From the NCBI GenBank assembly GCA_023375785.1, contig SZWC01007368.1, forward strand, positions 103,913 to 128,963: a stretch of 25,051 nucleotides of DNA. Direction: 5' to 3'. A program made the translations under genes and the position numbers. Under the pieces are notes generated by a model. It saw only the letters and a list, made by a program, of their open reading frames with translations, had not been told where the DNA came from and made no database searches. The DNA is from Penium margaritaceum (lineage: Eukaryota > Streptophyta > Zygnematophyceae > Desmidiales > Peniaceae). Shown here one piece after another: positions 17,281 through 25,051 of this stretch; position 1 is the first letter of the stretch, and each line of letters begins with the position of its first letter.

Positions 17281-17959
17281 ACCTCAACCGGAGCATGTCT
17301 GCACGGTGGTCTCATGTTTCGTCTGGATTGCCGGCATAAAATTCACTGTGATCGTGGATACTGGGGCCACACAGACAACAATCACGATGCGCGTGATCCA
17401 CCGGCTCAATTACTCGACCCTCGTCCAGCCAGTGGAGCTTTGGTTTGGTACTGCGGCAAGAGAAATTACCCGATCGGAGGGACAAATTGACTTATTCCCC
17501 ATTCAGGTAGGAAATATCCACCGGAGCTTGGCGGTACAAGTGTGCAAAACATCGACTTACGACGTCCTCCTGGTGAACAACTGGTTGACGCCATGCGACC
17601 TCATATTTTTGCTGGGAGGAAAATGTATGACACTCCACGATGATGACCGGGTACCCTCATATGTCCCGCTCCAATTTAACGCTCATGAAGTGCCACCTCA
17701 GTGGGAGAACCAATTGCCCTCAGAACAAGCGACCTCTGCCATTGACTTGGCACATGCTGACAGTCGATCCATCGGCTCACGATTCACACGGATAATCGCT
17801 GATGCACCAAAATCGTCCACCGACAGCAGCGGCTCCCCAGGGGATCATGCACCGTATCCAGTGACGGTGCATGACCATACTCCACAACAGCTCCGGTCAT
17901 TGGCGGAAACTTTGGAGGACGTCGTGCTTTTACGAGAGCACGTCTCGGCACGCTCGTGA
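17281..17959 (+). pseudogene. Second Ty3-type aspartic protease (protease 2, DTGA)
   Basis: VVSCFVWIAGIKFTVIVDTG carries an intact DTGA active site at 17357-17368, followed by TQTTITMRVIHRL and the second fold motif YDVLLVNNWLTP (about 17558-17593). Its beginning (V-SCFVWI-G) and the TT-T pattern after the Asp match protease 1 at 14200-14290, so the two are homologous but well diverged. The C-terminal part (GGKCMTLHDDDRVPSYVPL) resembles the spacer that normally leads to RT in Ty3 elements, yet no RT follows. The frame ends at TGA 17957, where CGA-to-TGA is possible, and is open again after it. Either a second element remnant joined to the first, or part of an unusual polyprotein. Confidence 0.75.
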
Positions 17960-18277
17960 GAGACTGACGTCGACCCCTCTGCGCTTCAGCAGATCCATGC
18001 ACGGGATCTCCCTCTAGCCCTCTGACGTCCACGGCGGCACGCCAACGACGTACGGCCATCACGGATTCCTCACGCAGGCCACCAACAGCCTCAATGGCGG
18101 CCTACGGGATCCCATTCACAGAGCAACCACAGCTCAATTTCTCGACAATTGGCCTCCGCAGCAACTAACAGTTCACGTCTCCCGCTCCCTACTGTTCGTA
18201 ATCAGGGAAAGTGCAAAGCAGACCCCCCGCCAGAGGAATCACGAGTGGACGACCCAAGTGAGACAAGGTGAGCGTCC
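17960..18277 (+). pseudogene. Linker between protease 2 and coiled-coil region
   Basis: The protease 2 frame continues without frameshift through TGA at 17957, 18023 and 18269, all possibly from CGA. Between them it encodes a Ser/Gln/Asn/Pro/Arg-rich segment (SHSQSNHSSISRQLASAATN, then GKCKADPPPEESRVDDPS). The low stop density and unbroken phase suggest it was coding. No domain is recognised. Confidence 0.45.
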
Positions 18278-19209
18278 TTGAGGGACTGGGCCCGCTACGA
18301 GTATGGAGCGACTGTGTGCGACGTCGGACTTGACGAAGTACAATCCTACAAAGCCAGGACCATGGCGGCCGCCCTCACCATGGCACTAGTCGCAGAGATG
18401 TTCCAAAATCTACGATCAGATGACCCGGGCCCGGCACCACTGCCATCGCCGAGCATGTCAGAGCCCCACAGCAACAACGTTGTGTGGCTAACGCTCGCAG
18501 AATGCATCACCACGAACCGCAACTGGGCAGGAAGAGTCAAAAGACTCTGGGAACAACACCGGTCATGGGTGGCTACCCATGAAGAAGGCATACGCAGCTT
18601 AGCTAACAATGTGACCACCACAGGTAATGCTCTCGCTACGTGCATGACGGCCTGTGCCACACGCTTGCAGCGCGTGCAAGCGCTGGAGGCTCGCATCGCT
18701 GCCATCACACGGGAACTCCGCAAGGTGCGGATGTTGCAGGAAGCTTGGAACGAAGCTGCCGACCGCGAAGATGAGCCACCCGTGGAAGAGGGACAGCGTC
18801 TCATGGACCGAAAAACTGACCGGGGCAGACGCCTAGGAACATCCCATGAGGAGGGTGTGCGGCTCTCTACTGGATTGCGGCAGCTTGAAGAACAATTGCC
18901 GGGCCTGGGTCAGCTACGAGCAGAGTGTGAAGTGGACTGGGAAGCTGACTGTGCTCGACTCCAGGAGCTGTCATGAGCCAGGATAAACATTCTGGCTTTT
19001 CAGGCTGATGTGGCCCAGCAATACGCGACCCTCTGCAACCTGGTTGATTGGGCAAGGGAGCTCGTTAACAAGCAGGAGCGACGCCAGCAGAAGAACCTCG
19101 TCCGTGATGTAGCGGCAGCTTTCTTGGAACGTGCCTTGGCCGGCCTTCAAGCGGAGTGGGAAGACCACCTCGAAGACCTCCAGCATCTCTACCCTCTTTT
19201 ACTTCTTTA
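18278..19209 (+). pseudogene. Unrecognised coiled-coil protein segment
   Basis: Same frame as protease 2. About 310 codons with one TGA (18974, possibly CGA) before TAA at 19207. The first 60 residues include WARYEYGATVCDVGLDEVQ. From about 18590 to 19190 the sequence is rich in Ala, Leu, Glu, Arg and Gln with heptad-like spacing (QRVQALEARIAAITRELRKV; LRQLEEQLPGLGQLRAECEV; WARELVNKQERRQQKNLVRD), indicating long helices, probably coiled coil. There is no signal peptide or membrane segment. It could be a structural Gag-like or accessory part of the element, or a captured host fragment. There is no convincing Met start; the segment reads as an internal part of a longer protein. Confidence 0.5.
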
Positions 19210-19689
19210 ACAATCCCGGTCCGGCTGCCTTCCGGTGTTTCCTCCACTGGATGGTGGCTAATGAGCGCACAGAACAGACGCGACCCAGCCTCCTACCTTT
19301 CATGGCATGGAGCAACCGCTCACGAAACAAGGAGTTCCTCTGTTTTCTCTACCCGCTGGACCTCTCTCGTAGCTGTAGCGCTCGAGCCTTTCGCTGCCTG
19401 GAGTGGGTTGTGCAGCACCGCTGCCAGGGACGTCTTACTGAGAATCTACATCCCTTCTTCAAGCGTGGGATCGTGCTCCGGGCAGTGTATCATCATGCTG
19501 ACGCAGACAGGCACGATCACGCGGGGTTTGCCACCATCTTCCCGGTGCTCATTCCCCGTGCAAGAACGGCTATGGCAATCCGGATACTGCTGTAATGGGA
19601 CCACAACCGGCTGATTGGAACACCATCATCTTCGGTCCCACCTGGATCTGACACCGTAATCTCACCCCACATCTTCAGCGTCCCGTAAC
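19131..19689 (+). pseudogene. Continuation of the coiled-coil gene after a frameshift, Cys-containing
   Basis: Near 19190 the best reading moves to the next frame (FYFFNNPGPAAFRCFLHWMV) and stays open to TAA 19593, then to TAA 19687; both may come from CAA. The segment has several Cys, His and Phe residues (NKEFLCFLYPLDLSRSCSAR, FRCLEWVVQHRCQGRLTENL) but no zinc-finger spacing I recognise. It joins the coiled-coil region to a Pro/Ala/Ser tail in the same frame. Its function is unknown. Confidence 0.4.
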
Positions 19690-20079
19690 CAGCCGTCCCC
19701 TCACCCCCACCTGCAGCTCTGCCTCCGGCGGGTCATCTGCCGGAGTCCTCCTTGGCCCAGGTTGCCACTTCCGATGCAGCAATCGTCTCCCCGTCTGCTC
19801 CACAGGCTGCAGCCGCCTTGGCACCCTCTTCGGTGGAACATCTGCCGGAGCCTCCTTCTCCCCAGGGTGCCGCTTCGGATGCAGCCGTCCCTTCACCATC
19901 TGCCGCCGCAGTTCCGGCACCATCTCCAACCACCTCGGTTTCGGCGGATCATCCGCCCGCCCCCCCTTCCTTCCCCAACTTCTCTTCCACTCCCACCCAA
20001 AGCGAGACCCTGATCACTAGGCCTGTCCTTGGCCCCCTTCTGAAACCTCCTCTTCCTTCTTCCTCTACCCCTTCTCACA
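19690..20079 (+). pseudogene. Pro/Ala/Ser-rich C-terminal tail with internal duplication
   Basis: The frame after TAA 19687 is open through the whole tail and on into the 11-bp array as far as 20255. It holds an imperfect repeat of roughly 35-40 codons (HLPESSLAQVATSDAAIVSP compared with HLPEPPSPQGAASDAAVPSP). This kind of low-complexity tail is common in decayed retroelement proteins. The first degenerate satellite unit appears at 20080. Confidence 0.45.
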
Positions 20080-20733
20080 CAACTGTGCGAGAGTTGTGCA
20101 AGAGTTGTGCTAGAGTTGTGCCAGAGTTGTGCAAGGATTGTGCCAGCATTGTGCCAGAGTTGTGCCATACTTGTGTCAGAGTTGTGCCAGAGTTGTGCCC
20201 GAGTTGTACCCAAGTTGTGCCAGAGTTGTGCAAAACTTGTGCAAGAATTGTGTAAGAGTTGTGCCAGAGTTGTGCCACAGATTTTCCAGAGTTGTGCCAG
20301 AGTTGTACCAGAGCTGTGCCAGAGTTGTGCCATAGTTGTGCGCGTTGTGCCAGAGTTGCGCCAGAATTGTGCCAGAGTTGTGCCAGAGATGTGCCAGAGT
20401 TGTGCCATAGTTGTGCCAGAGTTGTGCCAGGGTTTTGCCAGAGTTGTGCCAGAGTTGTGCCTTAGCTGTGCCTGAGTGGTGCCTGAGTGGTGTCAGAGTC
20501 GTGCCAGAGTTGTGCCAGAGTTGTGCCAGAGTTGTGCCGGACTTGTGCAATAGTTGTGTCAGAGTTATGCCAGAGTTATGCAAGAGTTGTACCAGAGTTG
20601 TGCCAGAGTTGTGCCATGGTTGTGCCGGCTTTGTGCCAAAGTTGTGCCAGATTTGTGCCAGAGTTGTGCCAGATTTGTGCCAGAGTTGAGCCAGAGTTGT
20701 GCCAGAGTTGCGCCTGAGTTGTGCCAGAGTTGC

Positions 20734-21811
20734 GCCTGAGTTGTGCCACAGTTGTACCAGAGTTGTGCCAGGGTTCTGGCAGAGCTGTGGCAGAGTTGTG
20801 CCATAGTTGTGCCTGAGTTGTGCCACAGTTGTACCAGAGTTGTGCCAGGGTTCTGGCAGAGCTGTGGCAGAGTTGTGCCATAGTTGTGCCTGAGTTGTGC
20901 CACAGTTGTACCAGAGTTGTGCCAGGGTTCTGGCAGAGCTGTGGCAGAGTTGTGCCATAGTTGTGCCTGAGTTGTGCCACAGTTGTACCAGAGTTGTGCC
21001 AGGGTTCTGGCAGAGCTGTGGCAGAGTTGTGCCATAGTTGTGCCTGAGTTGTGCCACAGTTGTACCAGAGTTGTGCCAGGGTTCTGGCAGAGCTGTGGCA
21101 GAGTTGTGCCATAGTTGTGCCTGAGTTGTGCCACAGTTGTACCAGAGTTGTGCCAGGGTTCTGGCAGAGCTGTGGCAGAGTTGTGCCATAGTTGTGCCTG
21201 AGTTGTGCCACAGTTGTACCAGAGTTGTGCCAGGGTTCTGGCAGAGCTGTGGCAGAGTTGTGCCATAGTTGTGCCTGAGTTGTGCCACAGTTGTACCAGA
21301 GTTGTGCCAGGGTTCTGGCAGAGCTGTGGCAGAGTTGTGCCATAGTTGTGCCTGAGTTGTGCCACAGTTGTACCAGAGTTGTGCCAGGGTTCTGGCAGAG
21401 CTGTGGCAGAGTTGTGCCATAGTTGTGCCTGAGTTGTGCCACAGTTGTACCAGAGTTGTGCCAGGGTTCTGGCAGAGCTGTGGCAGAGTTGTGCCATAGT
21501 TGTGCCTGAGTTGTGCCACAGTTGTACCAGAGTTGTGCCAGGGTTCTGGCAGAGCTGTGGCAGAGTTGTGCCATAGTTGTGCCTGAGTTGTGCCACAGTT
21601 GTACCAGAGTTGTGCCAGGGTTCTGGCAGAGCTGTGGCAGAGTTGTGCCATAGTTGTGCCTGAGTTGTGCCACAGTTGTACCAGAGTTGTGCCAGGGTTC
21701 TGGCAGAGCTGTGGCAGAGTTGTGCCATAGTTGTGCCTGAGTTGTGCCACAGTTGTACCAGAGTTGTGCCAGGGTTCTGGCAGAGCTGTGGCAGAGTTGT
21801 GCCATAGTTGT
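20734..21811. repeat. Higher-order repeat: 77 bp (7 x 11) x 14 copies
   Basis: The seven-unit block containing GTTGTGCCTGA, GTTCTGGCAGA and GCTGTGGCAGA recurs every 77 bp; its landmark gcctgag is at 20734, 20811 and so on to 21735. The copies look identical by eye. As 77 is not a multiple of 3, the peptide phase rotates between copies. Confidence 0.92.
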
Positions 21812-22980
21812 GCCAGAGTTGTGCCACAGTTGTACCAGAGTTGTGCACGAGTTGTGCCAGAGTTGTGCCAGAGTTGTGCCAGAGTTGTGCCAGACTTGTG
21901 CCAGAGTTGCGCCAGAGTTGTGCCAGAGTTATGCCAGAGTTGGGCCTGAGTTGTGCCATGGTTGTGCCAGAGTTTTGCAAGAGTTGTGCCATAGTTTATC
22001 CAGAGTTGTGCCAGAGTTCTGCCAGAGTTGTGCCAAAGTTGTGCCAGAGTTGTGCCACAGTTGTGCCAGAGTTGTGCGAGAGTTCTGCCAGAGTTGTACA
22101 AGAGTTCTGCCAGAGTTTCGCCAGAGTTGTACCAGAGTTGTGCCAGAGTTGTGCCAGAGATGTGGCAGAGTTGTGCCATAGTTGTGCCAGAGTTGTGCAG
22201 AGTTGTGCCTGAGTTGTTCCTGAGTTGTGCCTGACTGGTGCCTGAGTGGTGCCAGGGTCGTGCCAAAGTTGTGCCAGAGTTGTGCCAGAGTTGTGCCATA
22301 GTTGTGCCAGAGTTGTGTTAGAGTTGTGCAAACGTTGTGCCAGTATTATGCCAGAGTTGTGCCAGAGTTGTGCGAGGGTTGAGCCAGAGTTGTGCATGAG
22401 TTGTGCCAGAGTTGTGCCATAATTGTGCCAGAGTAGTGCCATTATTGTGCCTGCGATGTGCCAGAGTTGTTCCAGAGTTGTGCCAGACTTGTGCCAGAAT
22501 TGTGCTAGAGTTGTGCCAGAGTTCTGCCAAAGTTGCGTCTAAGTTGTGCGAGAGTTGTGCTAGAGTTATACCAGAGTTGTGCCAGAATTGTGCCAGAGTT
22601 GTGCCAGAGTAGTGCCAGAGTTGTACTAGTGTTGTGCCAGAGTTGTGCCATAGTTGTGCCTGAGTTGTGCCAGAGTTGTGCCAGAGTTGTGCTAGTGTTG
22701 TGCCAGAGTTGTGCCATAGTTGTGCCTGAGTTGTGCCAGAGTTGTGCCCAAGTTGTGCCAGGGTTGTGGCAGAGTTGTCACATAGTTGTGCCAGAGTTGT
22801 GCGAGAGTTGTTCCAGAATTGTGCCAAAGTTGTGCCAGAGTTGTGCCAGAGTTGTACCAAAATTGTGCCAGAGTTTTGCCAGAGTTGTGCCAGTGTTGTG
22901 CTAGATTTGTGCCAGAGTTGTGCCAGAGTTGTGCCAGAGTTGTTCCAGAGTTGTGCCAGAGTTGTACCAGAGTTGTGCCA
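21812..22980. repeat. Irregular satellite section, copy A of a segmental duplication
   Basis: This section follows the 77-bp block and shares rare variants in order with copy B at 24070-25051: gtgcacgag (21843 and 24251), tgggcctgag (21941 and 24316), ccattattgtgcctgcg (about 22439 and 24573), gcgtctaag (22535 region and 24669 region), and gtgttgtgctagatttgtgc just before the end. Spacings differ by indels, one of them not a multiple of 11. The 99-bp block begins directly after copy A. Confidence 0.8.
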
Positions 22981-24069
22981 GAGGTGTGCCAGAGTTGTAC
23001 CAAAATTGTGCCAGAGTTTTGCCAGAATTGTGCCAGAGTTGTGCGAGAGTTGAGCCAGAGTTGTGCCAAAGTTGTGCCAGAGGTGTGCCAGAGTTGTACC
23101 AAAATTGTGCCAGAGTTTTGCCAGAATTGTGCCAGAGTTGTGCGAGAGTTGAGCCAGAGTTGTGCCAAAGTTGTGCCAGAGGTGTGCCAGAGTTGTACCA
23201 AAATTGTGCCAGAGTTTTGCCAGAATTGTGCCAGAGTTGTGCGAGAGTTGAGCCAGAGTTGTGCCAAAGTTGTGCCAGAGGTGTGCCAGAGTTGTACCAA
23301 AATTGTGCCAGAGTTTTGCCAGAATTGTGCCAGAGTTGTGCGAGAGTTGAGCCAGAGTTGTGCCAAAGTTGTGCCAGAGGTGTGCCAGAGTTGTACCAAA
23401 ATTGTGCCAGAGTTTTGCCAGAATTGTGCCAGAGTTGTGCGAGAGTTGAGCCAGAGTTGTGCCAAAGTTGTGCCAGAGGTGTGCCAGAGTTGTACCAAAA
23501 TTGTGCCAGAGTTTTGCCAGAATTGTGCCAGAGTTGTGCGAGAGTTGAGCCAGAGTTGTGCCAAAGTTGTGCCAGAGGTGTGCCAGAGTTGTACCAAAAT
23601 TGTGCCAGAGTTTTGCCAGAATTGTGCCAGAGTTGTGCGAGAGTTGAGCCAGAGTTGTGCCAAAGTTGTGCCAGAGGTGTGCCAGAGTTGTACCAAAATT
23701 GTGCCAGAGTTTTGCCAGAATTGTGCCAGAGTTGTGCGAGAGTTGAGCCAGAGTTGTGCCAAAGTTGTGCCAGAGGTGTGCCAGAGTTGTACCAAAATTG
23801 TGCCAGAGTTTTGCCAGAATTGTGCCAGAGTTGTGCGAGAGTTGAGCCAGAGTTGTGCCAAAGTTGTGCCAGAGGTGTGCCAGAGTTGTACCAAAATTGT
23901 GCCAGAGTTTTGCCAGAATTGTGCCAGAGTTGTGCGAGAGTTGAGCCAGAGTTGTGCCAAAGTTGTGCCAGAGGTGTGCCAGAGTTGTACCAAAATTGTG
24001 CCAGAGTTTTGCCAGAATTGTGCCAGAGTTGTGCGAGAGTTGAGCCAGAGTTGTGCCAAAGTTGTGCCA
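22981..24069. repeat. Higher-order repeat: 99 bp (9 x 11) x 11 copies
   Basis: The nine-unit block starting GAGGTGTGCCA and containing AAATTGTGCCA, GAGTTTTGCCA and GAGTTGAGCCA recurs every 99 bp from 22981 to 24069; its landmark gaggtgtgcc is at 22981, 23080 and so on to 23971. The copies look identical by eye. Because 99 is a multiple of 3, the translated frames repeat as a 33-residue period. Confidence 0.92.
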
Positions 24070-25051
24070 GAGTTGTGCCAGATTTGTGCCAGAGTTGTGC
24101 CCGAATTGTGCCAGAGTTGTGCGGGGGTTGCACCAGAGTTATGCCAGAGTTGTGCCAGAGTTGTGCCAGAGTTGTGCCAGAGTTGTGCCAGAGTTGCGCC
24201 AGAGTTGTACCAGACTTGTGCCAGAGTTGTGCCACAGTTGTACCAGAGTTGTGCACGAGTTGTGCCAGAGTTGTGCCAGAGTTGCGCCAGAGTTGTGCCA
24301 GAGTTATGCCAGAGTTGGGCCTGAGTTGTGCCATGGTTGTGCCAGAGTTTTGCAAGAGTTGTGCCATAGTTTACCCAGAGTTGTGCCAGAGTTCTGCCAG
24401 AGTTGTGCAAAAGCTGTGCCAGAGTTGTGCCACAGTTGTGCCAGAGTTGTGCGAGAGTTCTGCCAGAGTTGTGCAAGAGTTCTGCCAGAGTTTCGCCAGA
24501 GTTGTACCAGAGTTGTGCCAGAGTTGTGCCAGAGTTGTGCCAGAGTTGTGCCATAATTGTGCCAGAGTAGTGCCATTATTGTGCCTGCGTTGTGCCAGAG
24601 ATGTTCCAGAGTTGTGCCAGACTTGTGCCAGAATTGTGCTAGAGTTGTGCCAGAGTTCTGCCAAAGTTGCGTCTAAGTTGTGCGAGAGTTGTGCCAGAGT
24701 TATACCAGAGTTGTGCCAGAATTGTGCCAGAGTTGTGCCAGAGAAGTGCCAGAGTTGTACTAGTGTTGTGCCAGAGTTGTGCCATAGTTGTGCCTGAGTT
24801 GTGCCAGAGTTGTGCCCAAGTTGTGCCAGGGTTGTGGCAGAGTTGTCACATCGTTGTGCCAGAGTTGTGCAAGAGTTGTTCCAGAGTTGTGCCAAAGTTG
24901 TGCCAGATTTGTGCCAGAGTTGTGCCAAAATTGTGCCAGAGTTTTGCCAGAGTTGTGCCAGTGTTGTGCTAGATTTGTGCCAGAGTTGTGCCAGAGTTGT
25001 GCCAGAGTTGTTCCAGAGTTGTGCCAGAGTTGTACCAGAGTTGTGCCAGAG
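24070..25051. repeat. Irregular satellite section, copy B
   Basis: This is the counterpart of 21812-22980, shortened by deletions. Its last approximately 90 bases match those just before the 99-bp block at 22981, offset by 2068 bp (188 x 11). The window ends at the point where, by analogy, a new higher-order block would begin. Confidence 0.8.

Larger units (their letters stand above)
12870..20079 (+). mobile_element. Ty3/gypsy-type retroelement remnant, possibly two joined elements
   Basis: Domains in order: Gag with zinc knuckle, protease 1, RT, RNase H, unassigned segment, protease 2, coiled coil, Pro-rich tail. No LTR, PBS, polypurine tract or integrase is seen. Both ends abut minisatellites. 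At least seven frameshifts (about 13310, 13620, 14035, 14750, 15230, 16170, 19190) and more than a dozen stops mark it as dead. Stops include TGA, TAA and TAG, unlike the TAG-only gag of the copia element. Confidence 0.75.
20080..25051. repeat. Minisatellite, 11-bp unit GAGTTGTGCCA, running off the window
   Basis: About 4.97 kb (roughly 452 units) of GAGTTGTGCCA with recurrent variants. Three units make 33 bp, so the plus strand reads as an 11-residue Cys-rich cycle (CQSCARVVPEL) and the minus strand as AQLWHNSGTTL in every frame, giving open frames up to 707 residues that I do not call genes. The array contains two homogeneous higher-order blocks, 20734-21811 and 22981-24069, separated and followed by irregular sections that are duplicates of each other. 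Its left edge lies inside the Pro-rich pseudogene frame. Confidence 0.96.

Noticed and set aside
20734-24069. A CRISPR-like array
   Set aside because: Repeats are contiguous 11-bp units in 77- and 99-bp blocks, with no unique spacers and no cas genes, in a eukaryotic retroelement context.
20176-24797. Several open frames of 400-700 residues on both strands (AQLWHNSGTTL-type and CQSCARVVPEL-type)
   Set aside because: They are translations of the 11-bp satellite. The same peptide appears in all frames and copy number sets the length.

Overview
The window reads as repeat-dominated nuclear heterochromatin from a eukaryote, most likely of the green lineage. The clearest clue is the primer-binding site TGGTATCAGAGC next to a Ty1/copia-type LTR. 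It is complementary to the 3' end of plant initiator Met-tRNA and is typical of plant retrotransposons. I see no intact host gene, tRNA, rRNA, bacterial operon or CRISPR array. A streptophyte alga or early-diverging land plant is only my guess; nothing here fixes the species.

Layout: (1) 1-600 is non-coding with several foldbacks. (2) About 601-6503 is a decayed Ty1/copia-type LTR retrotransposon: six 30-bp repeats, TATA box, R-U5, PBS, long leader, gag with in-frame TAG codons, a Pro/Ser-rich linker, nearly intact RT-RNase H, polypurine tract and 3' LTR. Protease and integrase are absent, and the two LTRs share only their last 171 bp. (3) About 6600-8630 on the minus strand is a 5'-truncated LINE-type reverse-transcriptase pseudogene. 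(4) 8626-9460 is a 10/11-bp minisatellite. (5) 9461-12869 is a 14-bp minisatellite. (6) 12870-19689 is a heavily frameshifted Ty3/gypsy-type polyprotein: gag with zinc knuckle, protease 1, RT, RNase H, then, with no integrase, a second aspartic protease and a coiled-coil region I cannot assign. (7) 19690-20079 is its Pro/Ala/Ser-rich tail. (8) 20080-25051 is an 11-bp minisatellite with two higher-order arrays (77 bp x 14 and 99 bp x 11) nested in an apparent 2068-bp super-repeat that runs off the window.

The parts do not form a working pathway. They record retroelement insertion, decay (many stops fit C-to-T change at CAG, CAA or CGA codons) and local tandem amplification whose edges abut retroelement coding sequence. 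The very long open frames across the minisatellites follow from stop-free units whose length is not a multiple of three, so they are not evidence of proteins.

Most worth checking: the hybrid LTR pair, the amber-only decay of the copia gag-pol, the double-protease Ty3-type polyprotein with its coiled-coil extension, and the layered organisation of the 11-bp satellite.
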